A stretch of DNA of 64,000 nt, taken from positions 1-64,000 of the forward strand of contig NZ_POVL01000025.1 of the NCBI RefSeq assembly GCF_002939185.1, in the 5' to 3' direction. The notes beneath the pieces were generated by a model that had not been told where the DNA came from, did no database searches, and worked only from the letters and a program-made list of their open reading frames with translations. Positions 55,007 to 64,000 of the stretch are shown here, piece by piece (within the stretch, counting starts at the first letter, position 1; every line of letters starts with the position of its first letter). The translations under genes were made by a program, and so were the position numbers. Origin of the DNA: Enterobacter sichuanensis (lineage in GTDB: Bacteria > Pseudomonadota > Gammaproteobacteria > Enterobacterales > Enterobacteriaceae).

Positions 55007-55912
55007 GTGTCCGATCCTGATTTTAACCTCCTGGTTGCGCTCGATATTTTGCTGGCAGAAGCCAGCGTGGCGGGTGCGGCGCGACGTTTAAACCTGAGCA
55101 CCTCCGCCATGAGCCGTACCCTTAGCCGGCTGCGGGAGGTGACCGGCGATCCTATTCTGGTGCGGGCCGGGCGTCATATGGCCCTGACGCCCTGGGCAGA
55201 AGCCACCCGGGACCGCGCCAGAAGCGCCGTGTATGAGGCAAGGGCGGTGCTCCAGCCCTCCACTGAAACGCTGAAGGTGGAAAGCCTTGAGCGGTTGTTC
55301 ACCATCCGCGCGAACGATGGTTTTGTGGTGGCGTTTGGACCGCTGCTGATTGCCGCGGTGGCGAGCGTTGCGCCCGGGGTCTGTATTCGTTTCTCGCCGA
55401 AACCTGAAAAAACGTCGCGCTATTTGCGGGAGGGGCTTGTCGATCTGGAGATTGGCGTTCAGGGCAATATGGGGCCTGAAATACGTCTGCAAAGACTCTT
55501 TCAGGACCGGTTCGTTGGCGCGGTGCGCAAGGGGCATCCGCTGTCATTACAGCCGGAGGTCCCCCTGAGTGACTACGTTGCCTGGGGCCATGTGCTGGCT
55601 TCGCCTGACGGCTCGTTACGCGGTTTTGTCGATGAGGCGCTGGCGGAACGGGGGATGAAACGCAAGGTCGCAAGCGTAGTGCCCGGTTTTCCGACGGCGT
55701 TATCCGTGGCGCTGGCGTCCGATCTGATTGCCATGGTACCGGCGCTGTACCTGCTCAATCAGCCGATGTCTGAGCGCGTACACGTCTTTGAGCTGCCGTT
55801 TAAGACCCGCACCATTACGGTTTCACAGATGTGGCATCCGCGTATGGAGCGGGATCCGGGGCATCGCTGGCTCAGGGAAAAGGTCCTTGAGGTGTGCCGC
55901 ACGGTTTGCTGA
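55007..55912 (+). CDS. LysR-family regulator beside an MFS exporter
   Basis: This 301-residue LysR protein has its HTH at about 5-63 (FNLLVALDILLAEASVAGAARRLNLSTSAMSRTLSRLR) and an effector domain ending HRWLREKVLEVC. It uses a GTG start. Divergence from the exporter gene suggests control of export in response to its substrate. The stop is 3 bases before the end of the convergent cusS gene. Confidence 0.9.
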   Translation: MSDPDFNLLVALDILLAEASVAGAARRLNLSTSAMSRTLSRLREVTGDPILVRAGRHMALTPWAEATRDRARSAVYEARAVLQPSTETLKVESLERLFTIRANDGFVVAFGPLLIAAVASVAPGVCIRFSPKPEKTSRYLREGLVDLEIGVQGNMGPEIRLQRLFQDRFVGAVRKGHPLSLQPEVPLSDYVAWGHVLASPDGSLRGFVDEALAERGMKRKVASVVPGFPTALSVALASDLIAMVPALYLLNQPMSERVHVFELPFKTRTITVSQMWHPRMERDPGHRWLREKVLEVCRTVC

Positions 55913-55915
55913 CGC

Positions 55916-57370
55916 TCAGAGCCCTTTTCCCGGTACGGTGAGGATGAAGCGCGTCGACACCGCGTCCGATTCGACGTGGACTTTTCCGTGATGCGCGGTG
56001 ACGATGGATTTCACGATCGCAAGCCCAATCCCGCTGCCTTCCCCCTTACGCTGCCTGGACGGATCGACGCGGTAAAAGCGGTCAAAAAGCTTCGACAAAT
56101 GTACCTGCGGGATCGGCGTGCCGGGGTTTTCTGTGATCAGCTCAACGTCGTTACCCCGTTTGCTGATGGAGACCGTCACCGTTTTCCCTGTTGGGGTATA
56201 GCGCAGGGCGTTGGATAACAGGTTATTGATGGCTCTTCTGAACATCTGCGGGTCGCCTTCTATCAGGCAGGGCACGCCGTGATAGGTGAGCGTGATGTGG
56301 CGTTCTTCCGCCCAGGCCTCGAAGAACTCGAAAACTTTTCGCACCTCCGCGCCGAGGTCAAACAGCACCCGGTCAGGGATCAGCTGGTTGTTGTCTGCCT
56401 GCGCGAGAAAAAGCATATCGCTGACCATCCGGGTCATCCGGTTGTACTCTTCCAGGCTGGAGTAGAGAACATCTTCCAGCTCCTTTTGCGTCCGGTGCTG
56501 ACTCAGCGCAATTTCCGTTTGCGTCACCAGGTTGGTGATGGGGGTTCTGATTTCATGCGCGATATCGGCGGAAAAATTGGCCTGCCGGGTAAAGACATCT
56601 TCAATTTTCCCCATCATCTGGTTGAACGAAATCACCAGCTGTTCCAGCTCAACGGGCACGCGAGACGGCTCCAGACGCGCGTCCAGATTTTCCGAGGTGA
56701 TATTTTTAATGGCGTTACTGACGTTACGCAGGGGTAAATGTCCCTGGCGAACCGCGATGCGAATGATGAGCACAATCAGCACGCTAATCACCGCGGCAAT
56801 CGCGAACAGGTTCTTTTTCAGCGCCTCAAGATAGTGAAGATGAAAATTAATGGAGAGCCCGATCAGCATAACGTAGTTCTGCGTTTTGCCCTGCAGTGTC
56901 GCCGTTCCTGAAGAGGCGATAATCCGGTAGGTTTCCATCTTCATGTCGGACCCGGCATGCATGGCCATGTCCGGGCCATCAACCGTCCAGAGAAACACAT
57001 CCTGTGCCTGACGGTGTTGGCTAAAGTTCGCCGTATTCATCGCCGGGCGTAATGCTGCGCCTTGTGCCGAGCTAAACAGGGTATTGCCCTGCGGATCAAG
57101 AAGCAGGACGGCAACGTTGCGGTAGCCGGCAAGCGACTCTTTGAGCTTGCTGATTTTCTTTTGATCGGGATCGGCCGGGGACTGCAGTATGCGGTGCATC
57201 GCGCTGCTGATTTGTTGCAGGTCGCTGACGTCCTGCTCGGCGAAATGCTTTTCGACGGAATGCAGCATAAACCAGGTAAAGGCGAAGAAGGCCAGTAGCG
57301 TGGAGAGGCTGATAAAAAAGGTCAGCCGCAGGGCGAGAGAAAAAGGGCGCCCGGGAAGCTTAACGGGCAT
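55916..57370 (-). CDS. cusS: Copper/silver sensor histidine kinase CusS
   Basis: This 484-residue inner-membrane kinase has TM1 (about 13-35), a periplasmic sensor region (about 36-185) containing several Met and His residues suited to Cu(I)/Ag(I), TM2 (about 187-207), HAMP, HisKA with His in [13 protein letters not shown], and HATPase with [10 protein letters not shown] and [11 protein letters not shown]. It phosphorylates CusR when periplasmic copper or silver is high. The start overlaps the cusR stop by 11 bases. Confidence 0.93.
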   Translation of the reverse strand: MPVKLPGRPFSLALRLTFFISLSTLLAFFAFTWFMLHSVEKHFAEQDVSDLQQISSAMHRILQSPADPDQKKISKLKESLAGYRNVAVLLLDPQGNTLFSSAQGAALRPAMNTANFSQHRQAQDVFLWTVDGPDMAMHAGSDMKMETYRIIASSGTATLQGKTQNYVMLIGLSINFHLHYLEALKKNLFAIAAVISVLIVLIIRIAVRQGHLPLRNVSNAIKNITSENLDARLEPSRVPVELEQLVISFNQMMGKIEDVFTRQANFSADIAHEIRTPITNLVTQTEIALSQHRTQKELEDVLYSSLEEYNRMTRMVSDMLFLAQADNNQLIPDRVLFDLGAEVRKVFEFFEAWAEERHITLTYHGVPCLIEGDPQMFRRAINNLLSNALRYTPTGKTVTVSISKRGNDVELITENPGTPIPQVHLSKLFDRFYRVDPSRQRKGEGSGIGLAIVKSIVTAHHGKVHVESDAVSTRFILTVPGKGL

Positions 57371-58043
57371 CCGGCACCTCCAGCATATAGCCCACGCCGC
57401 GCACCGTCTGGATCAGTTTGGGTTCAAAATCGCTATCGATTTTTGCGCGCAGCCGCTTAACCGCGACATCTATTGCGTTTGTGTCGCTGTCAAAGTTCAT
57501 GTCCCACACCTGGGAGGCAATCAGGGAGCGGGGAAGCACCTCGCCCTGATGACGCAGGAAAAACTCCAGCAGGCTGAACTCTTTGCTGGTGAGCTGAATG
57601 CGACTCCCGGCCCGGCTCACTTTTCTCGACACGAGGTCAACCGTCAGGTCTGCCGCCTGAAGCTGGCTTTCTGCAATCACCGTATTCCCGCGCCTTAGCA
57701 GCGTTCTGACCCGGGCGAGCAGCTCCGCAAAGGCGAAAGGCTTAATCAGGTAATCATCAGCGCCCAGCTCAAGTCCTTTTACCCGGTGTTCTATCGTCCC
57801 GAGGGCGGTCAGCAGCAGTATGGGCATCCCTTTGCCGGCAGCACGGAGCATGCGGACGATATCCCAGCCGTTTACATCGGGCAGCATGATATCCAGAATC
57901 AGCAGGTCATATTCCGCCGTCATGGCGAGGTGGTACCCGGTCAGGCCATTATCCGTGTGGTCCACGATAAACCCCGCTTCCGTCAGCCCTTTGCTGAGGT
58001 ATTCCCCGGTTTTCATTTCGTCTTCAACGATCAGTATTTTCAT
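57360..58043 (-). CDS. cusR: Copper/silver response regulator CusR
   Basis: This 227-residue OmpR/PhoB-type regulator has a receiver domain (about 1-115; [15 protein letters not shown] contains the phosphoacceptor Asp) and a C-terminal winged helix (about 130-225). ATG at 58043 follows GGGGAGC and gives the standard MKILIVEDE opening; the extension upstream to 58097 is rejected. A CusR box lies between it and cusC, so it controls both its own operon and cusCFBA. Confidence 0.95.
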   Translation of the reverse strand: MKILIVEDEMKTGEYLSKGLTEAGFIVDHTDNGLTGYHLAMTAEYDLLILDIMLPDVNGWDIVRMLRAAGKGMPILLLTALGTIEHRVKGLELGADDYLIKPFAFAELLARVRTLLRRGNTVIAESQLQAADLTVDLVSRKVSRAGSRIQLTSKEFSLLEFFLRHQGEVLPRSLIASQVWDMNFDSDTNAIDVAVKRLRAKIDSDFEPKLIQTVRGVGYMLEVPDAR

Positions 58044-58111
58044 CTTGCTCCCCAGACTGGCTGCTGAAGACATTCTAGTGAGCCTGGGATCGTTCACAAT
58101 GACTTATGCCA

Positions 58112-58133
58112 AAAATGACAGCATTGTCATTAT
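58112..58133. promoter_or_regulatory. CusR box
   Basis: AAAATGACAGCATTGTCATTAT contains the perfect inverted repeat AATGACA-N4-TGTCATT (58114-58131), matching the E. coli CusR box as I recall it. It lies in the divergent gap between cusR and cusC. Confidence 0.9.
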
Positions 58134-58203
58134 CCTGTCACCGGTCAAACAGGATGCGTTCAGTAGAGTAACCCTAAAAATACTCTGGACTTCATGAACC
58201 ATT

Positions 58204-59589
58204 ATGTTCCTGTTAAAACGACTCAGCATCAGTGTGGTATTTATCCTGGCAGGCTGCGTTTCGCTGGCCCCTGAATACCAGCGCCCGGCGTCACCGATAC
58301 CCCAGCAGTTTTCGATCTCGCGTAACAGCCTGACGACCGTGGCGGCCGGGTATCAGGACACCGGCTGGCGCCACTTCTTCGTCGACCCGCAGATATCAGG
58401 ATTGATTGAAGAAGCCCTGAAAAATAACCGCGATGTAAAAATGGCCGCCCTGAAGGTTGAAGAGGCCCGGGCGCAGTTCAGCGTGACCGATGCGGATCGT
58501 TATCCTCAGCTAAACGCCTCCTCGGGAATCACCTACAGCGGTGGGCTGAAAAGTGACAAACCCGCCACGCAGCAGTACGACGCCGGTCTGGCGCTTAGCT
58601 ACGAACTCGACTTTTTCGGAAAGCTGAAGAACCTGAGTGATGCCGACCGACAAAACTTCTTCGCCAGCGAAGAAGCCCGCCGCGCGGTGCATATTCTGCT
58701 TGTCTCGAACGTGTCGCAGAGCTATTTCAACCAGCAGCTGGCGTATAAACAGCTGCGTGTTGCGCGGGAAACGCTGAACAATTACCGGCAATCGTATGCT
58801 TTCGTTGAGCAACAGCTGGTTACGGGCAGCACCAACGTGCTGGCGCTGGAGCAGGCCCGGGGACAGATTGAAAGTACTCAGGCAGATATTGCCAAAAGAG
58901 AGGGGGAGCTGGCGCAGGCCAACAATGCCCTGCAGCTGCTTCTCGGCACGTATCGCACGCCTCCGGGCGACGGCGGGATGAACGCCCGCGACATTGCGCC
59001 GGTAAAGCTGCCACCCCATCTTTCTTCGGCAATCCTGCTACAGCGTCCGGATATTATGGAGGCGGAGTATCAGCTTAAAGCGGCCGATGCGAATATCGGC
59101 GCGGCGCGCGCCGCCTTTTTCCCGTCCATATCCCTGACCAGCGGGCTTTCAACAGGCAGCACGGAATTATCCAGTCTCTTTTCCGCCGGGAGTGGCATGT
59201 GGAACGTTATTCCCAAAATAGACATTCCCATTTTTAATGCCGGCAGAAATAAAGCCAACCTGAAGCTCGCCGAAATTCGCCAGCAGCAGTCGGTTGTGAA
59301 TTACGAGCAAAAAATTCAGGCCGCCTTTAAACAGGTCGCCGACGCGCTTGCGCTGCGGGACAGCCTCAGCCAGCAGCTTGCAGCGCAGCAGCGGTATCTT
59401 GATTCGCTAAACATTACCCTGCAGCGTGCCAGAGGGTTATATACCAGCGGTGCGGTGAGCTATATCGAAGTATTAGACGCGGAACGCTCGCTGTTTTCCA
59501 CGCAGCAAACCATTCTCGACCTTATTTATGCCCGACAGGTTAATGAAATTAATCTCTTCACCGCGCTGGGCGGCGGTTGGGTCGAATAA
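58204..59589 (+). CDS. cusC: Outer-membrane efflux channel CusC
   Basis: This 461-residue TolC-like lipoprotein has a lipobox (LAGC, Cys near residue 18) and two outer-membrane-factor repeats rich in long helices. Family blocks such as GAARAAFFPSISLTSG and GAVSYIEVLDAERSLF are present. It forms the exit duct of the CusCBA pump for Cu(I) and Ag(I). The ATG has no strong ribosome site, so initiation may be weak or use another cue. It leads the cusCFBA operon. Confidence 0.95.
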   Translation: MFLLKRLSISVVFILAGCVSLAPEYQRPASPIPQQFSISRNSLTTVAAGYQDTGWRHFFVDPQISGLIEEALKNNRDVKMAALKVEEARAQFSVTDADRYPQLNASSGITYSGGLKSDKPATQQYDAGLALSYELDFFGKLKNLSDADRQNFFASEEARRAVHILLVSNVSQSYFNQQLAYKQLRVARETLNNYRQSYAFVEQQLVTGSTNVLALEQARGQIESTQADIAKREGELAQANNALQLLLGTYRTPPGDGGMNARDIAPVKLPPHLSSAILLQRPDIMEAEYQLKAADANIGAARAAFFPSISLTSGLSTGSTELSSLFSAGSGMWNVIPKIDIPIFNAGRNKANLKLAEIRQQQSVVNYEQKIQAAFKQVADALALRDSLSQQLAAQQRYLDSLNITLQRARGLYTSGAVSYIEVLDAERSLFSTQQTILDLIYARQVNEINLFTALGGGWVE

Positions 59590-59617
59590 ACTCATTTAAT
59601 TAAAAAGGAAATTAAAC

Positions 59618-59956
59618 ATGCGCAATTCACTTAACGCCGTTGTATTTGGGGCAATTATTCTGTTTTCTGTCGGCCTTCAGGCTGAGGTTCATCAGCACGC
59701 GGAGATGAGCGCTGCCAGCGAAGGGGCCTCAGAGCAGGTCATCACCGGGACCGGCATCGTGAAGGACATTGATCTGACGAACAAAAAAGTGACGATTTCT
59801 CATGAAGCCATCCCGGAAATTGGCTGGCCCGCGATGACCATGCGTTTTACTTTTATGCAGGCCGACGCGAGTATTACTGCCTTAAAAGTCGGCAGTCACG
59901 TGAATTTCTCGTTTGTTCAGCAGGGCAATCTCTCTGTACTCAAGAGCATTAAATAG
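59618..59956 (+). CDS. cusF: Periplasmic Cu/Ag metallochaperone CusF
   Basis: This 112-residue periplasmic protein has a signal peptide (about 1-22) and an OB-fold domain with the CusF metal site: His in ISHEAIPEIG, then Trp and two Met in WPAMTM. It passes Cu(I) or Ag(I) to CusB. The His/Met-rich segment after the signal (VHQHAEMSAA) may also bind metal. It lies between cusC and cusB, as in E. coli. Confidence 0.95.
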   Translation: MRNSLNAVVFGAIILFSVGLQAEVHQHAEMSAASEGASEQVITGTGIVKDIDLTNKKVTISHEAIPEIGWPAMTMRFTFMQADASITALKVGSHVNFSFVQQGNLSVLKSIK

Positions 59957-59967
59957 CGAGAAACGGC

Positions 59968-61215
59968 ATGGCTTCTTTAAAAATAAAATATGCCGCCACG
60001 ATTATCACCAGCCTTATTGCGGGAGGGCTGATAGCCGTGACGGCATGGCAGACAATGCACTCATCGGCAACGCCAGAAAATAGCACATCTGAAAGAAAGG
60101 TGCTTTTCTGGTATGACCCGATGAAGCCCGACGTTAAATTCGATAAGCCCGGTAAATCGCCGTTTATGGATATGGATCTGGTGCCGAAGTATGCCGATGA
60201 GAATGATAAAAGCAGTGCCGGGATCCGTATTGATCCGACCCAGGTCCAGAACCTGGGATTAAAAACGCAAAAGGTAACGCGCGGAACGCTGAATTATGCC
60301 CAGACGATCCCGGCGAACGTCAGCTATAACGACTATCAGTTTGTCATTGTTCAGGCGCGCGCGGAAGGGTTCGTTGAGAAAGTGTATCCGCTTACCCTCG
60401 GCGATAAGGTGAAAAAGGGCACGCCGCTGATCGATCTTACTATCCCGGACTGGGTCGAGGCCCAGAGCGAGTTTCTGCTCCTCTCCGGCACCGGCGGTAC
60501 GCCCACGCAGATAAAAGGGGTACTGGAACGGCTCAGGCTGGCCGGTATGCCGGATGAGGATATTCAGCGACTGCGTGCGACCCACACTATCCAGACCCGG
60601 TTTACCATCAAGGCGCCGATCGACGGGGTTATTACCGCCTTTGACCTGCGCACCGGCATGAATATTTCGAAAGATAAGGTGGTGGCGCAGATTCAGGGGA
60701 TGGATCCGGTCTGGATCAGCGCGGCCGTCCCTGAGTCGATTGCTTATCTGCTGAAAGACACCTCGCAGTTTGCCGTTTCGGTACCGGCCTGGCCGGATAC
60801 CGCCTTCCCGGTTGAAAAATGGAATCTTCTGCCGAGCGTGGACCAAACCACCCGTACGCTGCAGGTGCGCCTGCAGGTCTCAAACAAAGAGGAACTGCTG
60901 AAGCCGGGCATGAATGCGTACCTGACGCTGAAGACCCAAAGTCAGGAGATGCTGCTGATCCCGTCTCAGGCCGTTATTGATACCGGCAAGGAACAGCGCG
61001 TCATTACCGTTGATGCAGAGGGGCGCTTTGTGCCGAAACCGATCCACGTTCTGCATGAATCTCAGCAACAGTCCGCTATCGGTTCTGGCCTTAAAGAAGG
61101 GGAGTCAGTGGTGGTCAGTGGTCTGTTCCTGATTGACTCGGAGGCCAATATTACCGGCGCGCTGGAGCGTATGCGTCACGCTGAATCCGCTGCCGACACG
61201 CATTCAGGCCATTAA
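59968..61215 (+). CDS. cusB: Periplasmic adaptor CusB
   Basis: This 415-residue membrane-fusion protein has an N-terminal anchor or signal (about 8-28), a metal-binding N-terminal segment with Met residues (YDPMKP and PFMDMDLVP), barrel-sandwich, helical hairpin and beta-barrel domains. It receives metal from CusF and links CusA to CusC. The tail is His-rich ([12 protein letters not shown]), which may add metal sites. cusA starts 10 bases downstream. Confidence 0.95.
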   Translation: MASLKIKYAATIITSLIAGGLIAVTAWQTMHSSATPENSTSERKVLFWYDPMKPDVKFDKPGKSPFMDMDLVPKYADENDKSSAGIRIDPTQVQNLGLKTQKVTRGTLNYAQTIPANVSYNDYQFVIVQARAEGFVEKVYPLTLGDKVKKGTPLIDLTIPDWVEAQSEFLLLSGTGGTPTQIKGVLERLRLAGMPDEDIQRLRATHTIQTRFTIKAPIDGVITAFDLRTGMNISKDKVVAQIQGMDPVWISAAVPESIAYLLKDTSQFAVSVPAWPDTAFPVEKWNLLPSVDQTTRTLQVRLQVSNKEELLKPGMNAYLTLKTQSQEMLLIPSQAVIDTGKEQRVITVDAEGRFVPKPIHVLHESQQQSAIGSGLKEGESVVVSGLFLIDSEANITGALERMRHAESAADTHSGH

Positions 61216-61225
61216 GGAGACGATG

Positions 61226-64000
61226 ATGATTGAATGGATTATCCGGCGGTCTGTCGCCAACCGTTTCCTGGTCATGATGGGCGCGCTGTTTCTCAGCGTC
61301 TGGGGAACATGGACTATCATCAACACGCCTGTCGATGCCTTGCCCGATCTGTCTGATGTGCAGGTGATTATCAAAACGAGCTACCCCGGCCAGGCCCCGC
61401 AGATTGTGGAAAACCAGGTGACTTATCCGCTCACCACCACCATGCTGTCGGTTCCCGGCGCAAAGACCGTACGCGGCTTTTCTCAGTTTGGTGATTCGTA
61501 TGTGTATGTCATTTTTGAAGACGGGACCGATCTGTACTGGGCCCGTTCTCGCGTACTGGAGTACCTGAACCAGGTTCAGGGCAAACTGCCCGCTGGCGTG
61601 AGCTCTGAAATCGGCCCGGATGCCACGGGCGTGGGCTGGATCTTTGAATATGCGCTGGTGGATCACAGCGGAAAGCACGATCTCGCCGAGTTGCGCTCAC
61701 TGCAGGACTGGTTCCTGAAGTTTGAACTGAAAACTATCCCGAACGTTGCTGAGGTGGCATCGGTGGGCGGCGTGGTGAAGCAGTATCAGATCCAGGTCAA
61801 CCCGCTTAAACTTGCCCAGTACGGCATCAGCCTGCCGGAAGTTAAGCAGGCCCTTGAGTCGTCTAACCAGGAGGCTGGTGGGTCGTCAGTTGAAATGGCG
61901 GAAGCGGAGTATATGGTCCGCGCCAGCGGCTATCTGCAGACGATGGAGGATTTCAATACCATCGTCCTGAAAAGCGGCGAAAACGGCGTACCGATTTATC
62001 TGCGCGACGTTGCCCGCGTACAAACGGGGCCGGAAATGCGCCGCGGCATTGCCGAATTTAACGGGCAGGGAGAAGTGGCGGGTGGGGTGGTGATCCTGCG
62101 TTCTGGCAAAAACGCGCGTGAGGTCATTTCGGCGGTAAAAGACAAACTGGAGACGCTGAAGGCCAGCCTGCCGGAAGGCGTTGAGATTGTGACGACTTAC
62201 GATCGCAGCCAGCTCATCGACCGGGCCATTGATAACCTGAGCGGCAAGCTTCTCGAAGAGTTTATTGTGGTGGCCATCGTCTGCGCGCTGTTCCTCTGGC
62301 ACGTCCGTTCCGCGCTGGTGGCGATTATTTCTCTGCCGCTTGGACTGTGTATCGCCTTTATCGTCATGCGCTTCCAGGGGCTGAATGCCAATATCATGTC
62401 CCTGGGCGGCATTGCCATTGCCGTGGGGGCGATGGTGGACGCCGCCATCGTGATGATTGAAAACGCGCATAAACGGCTGGAAGAGTGGGGTCATCAGCAT
62501 CCCGGTGTAGACATTGACAACGCCACACGCTGGAAAGTGATCACCAACGCCTCCGTGGAAGTGGGACCCGCGCTGTTTATCAGCCTGCTGATTATCACCC
62601 TGTCCTTCATTCCCATTTTTACCCTTGAGGGGCAGGAAGGGCGATTGTTTGGTCCACTGGCCTTCACAAAAACCTACGCCATGGCGGGGGCGGCCGCGCT
62701 GGCTATTATCGTCATTCCGATTCTGATGGGGTTCTGGATCCGGGGGAAAATCCCCGCAGAGAACAGTAACCCGCTGAACCGGCTGCTGATTAACGCCTAT
62801 CATCCGCTGCTGCTTAAGGTACTCCAGTGGCCAAAAACAACCCTGCTGGTTGCGGCCTTGTCCATCTTCACGGTTATCTGGCCGTTGAGCCAGGTGGGCG
62901 GTGAGTTCCTGCCGAAGATTAATGAGGGCGATCTGCTGTATATGCCGTCGACGTTGCCCGGCGTCTCCCCGGCAGAAGCGGCGGCGCTCCTGCAGACCAC
63001 GGACAAACTGATCAAAACCGTGCCTGAGGTGGCTTCTGTTTTTGGCAAGACCGGAAAAGCAGAAACGGCAACGGACTCGGCGCCGCTCGAAATGGTGGAA
63101 ACCACTATCCAGCTGAAACCTGAAGATCAGTGGCGGCCCGGCATGACGATTGACAAAATTGTTGAGGAGCTCGACCGGACCGTTCGTTTGCCCGGTCTGG
63201 CTAACCTCTGGGTTCCGCCTATTCGCAACCGCATTGATATGCTCTCGACCGGGATCAAAAGTCCGATTGGTATCAAGGTGTCAGGAACCGTGCTGTCGGA
63301 TATTGACGCCACGGCGCAGAGCATTGAAGCCGTCGCCAGAACGGTGCCGGGGGTGGTGTCTGCCCTGGCAGAGCGTCTGGAAGGCGGGCGCTACATTGAT
63401 ATCGATATTAACCGGGAAAAAGCCTCCCGCTACGGGATGACGGTGGGCGATGTGCAGCTATTTGTTTCATCCGCTATTGGCGGTGCGACGGTGGGTGAAA
63501 CGGTGGAAGGCGTTGCCCGGTATCCAATTAATATTCGCTATCCTCAGGACTACCGGAACAGCCCGGGCGCGTTGAGGCAGATGCCGATCCTGACGCCAAT
63601 GAAACAGCAGATTACGCTGGGTGATGTTGCAGAGATTAACGTCGTTTCAGGCCCAACGATGCTGAAAACGGAAAATGCCCGCCCTGCGAGCTGGATCTAT
63701 ATCGATGCCCGCGGCAGGGATATGGTGTCCGTGGTGAACGACATTAAGACGGCCATCGCGCAGAACGTAAAACTGAGGCCGGGAACCAGCGTGTCCTTCT
63801 CCGGGCAGTTTGAACTGCTTGAGCATGCCAATAAGAAGCTGAAGCTAATGGTGCCGATGACGGTGATGATCATCTTCATTCTGCTCTATCTGGCGTTCCG
63901 TCGCGTGGATGAGGCGTTGCTGATCCTGATGAGCCTGCCGTTCGCGCTGGTCGGCGGGATATGGTTCCTGTACTGGCAGGGCTTCCATATGTCTGTAGCA
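61226..64000 (+). CDS. cusA: RND pump CusA, truncated by the window edge
   Basis: The frame is open to the last base: 925 codons of an expected protein of about 1,047. It is the inner-membrane heavy-metal RND pump that drives Cu(I)/Ag(I) export with protons. Met residues equivalent to the E. coli copper site (in [21 protein letters not shown] and YGMTVGDVQ) are present, and the transmembrane-helix motif [24 protein letters not shown] holds the acidic proton-relay residues. ATG at 61226 follows AAGGAG and gives the family MIEW start; ATG 61223 is also in frame. Only the C-terminal helices are missing from view. Confidence 0.96.
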   Translation, partial: MIEWIIRRSVANRFLVMMGALFLSVWGTWTIINTPVDALPDLSDVQVIIKTSYPGQAPQIVENQVTYPLTTTMLSVPGAKTVRGFSQFGDSYVYVIFEDGTDLYWARSRVLEYLNQVQGKLPAGVSSEIGPDATGVGWIFEYALVDHSGKHDLAELRSLQDWFLKFELKTIPNVAEVASVGGVVKQYQIQVNPLKLAQYGISLPEVKQALESSNQEAGGSSVEMAEAEYMVRASGYLQTMEDFNTIVLKSGENGVPIYLRDVARVQTGPEMRRGIAEFNGQGEVAGGVVILRSGKNAREVISAVKDKLETLKASLPEGVEIVTTYDRSQLIDRAIDNLSGKLLEEFIVVAIVCALFLWHVRSALVAIISLPLGLCIAFIVMRFQGLNANIMSLGGIAIAVGAMVDAAIVMIENAHKRLEEWGHQHPGVDIDNATRWKVITNASVEVGPALFISLLIITLSFIPIFTLEGQEGRLFGPLAFTKTYAMAGAAALAIIVIPILMGFWIRGKIPAENSNPLNRLLINAYHPLLLKVLQWPKTTLLVAALSIFTVIWPLSQVGGEFLPKINEGDLLYMPSTLPGVSPAEAAALLQTTDKLIKTVPEVASVFGKTGKAETATDSAPLEMVETTIQLKPEDQWRPGMTIDKIVEELDRTVRLPGLANLWVPPIRNRIDMLSTGIKSPIGIKVSGTVLSDIDATAQSIEAVARTVPGVVSALAERLEGGRYIDIDINREKASRYGMTVGDVQLFVSSAIGGATVGETVEGVARYPINIRYPQDYRNSPGALRQMPILTPMKQQITLGDVAEINVVSGPTMLKTENARPASWIYIDARGRDMVSVVNDIKTAIAQNVKLRPGTSVSFSGQFELLEHANKKLKLMVPMTVMIIFILLYLAFRRVDEALLILMSLPFALVGGIWFLYWQGFHMSVA

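Overview
The window looks like chromosomal DNA of an Enterobacteriaceae member, most likely Enterobacter or a close relative. This rests on gene content: a complete chromosomal-type sucrose (scr) regulon, scs copper-tolerance genes, a cus silver/copper efflux locus, treZ-treY-glgX, an aroY decarboxylase and a REP element, all in GC-rich DNA with dense, overlapping gene packing. There is no rRNA, tRNA or marker gene, so the genus is inference.

Layout. 257-1468: a BLUF-EAL blue-light c-di-GMP phosphodiesterase. 1520-8027: scrK, scrY, scrA, scrB, scrR with ScrR operators. 8117-9667: a chemoreceptor gene broken by one in-frame amber codon. About 9700-15060: a visibly AT-rich accessory island holding a two-gene candidate defence module (zinc-hook ABC-type ATPase with a possible RloC/PrrC-like nuclease tail, plus a PD-(D/E)xK-like protein), a palindrome-rich spacer, and an orphan toxin/immunity pair. 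15187-20123: a His-rich membrane protein and ECF sigma factor, then scsA-scsB-scsC-dsbG for periplasmic thiol chemistry under copper stress. 20164-21751: DigH-type glycosyl hydrolase and a VF530 protein on the minus strand.

21846-37560 is the most striking region: two divergent operons. The minus-strand operon has seven tightly coupled genes: a cellulose-synthase-like GT2, three DUF3131 paralogues, a globin-like protein, a PAS hybrid histidine kinase and a GH2 hydrolase. The plus-strand operon has an OpgC-like acyltransferase, an outer-membrane beta-barrel, and a complete partner-switching trio (REC-PP2C phosphatase, STAS antagonist, HATPase kinase) with no sigma factor beside it. Together they read as a dedicated system for making, trimming, substituting and perhaps exporting a surface or periplasmic glycan, with two built-in signalling modules. 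I do not recognise a named system with this composition.

37586-43464: aroY with a divergent LysR, a second LysR, a metallo-beta-lactamase-fold hydrolase, a class C acid phosphatase and a streptothricin-acetyltransferase-like GNAT. 43597-49937: treZ-treY-glgX, making trehalose from glycogen. 49940-53394: a MarR-type regulator divergent from a DUF969-DUF979-DUF2891 operon, with nested palindromes between them. 53486-55912: a DHA2-type drug exporter divergent from a LysR regulator. 55916-64000: cusSR and cusCFBA with a clear CusR box; cusA runs off the right edge.

All calls come from reading the translated sequence and from remembered family motifs. No database search was run.
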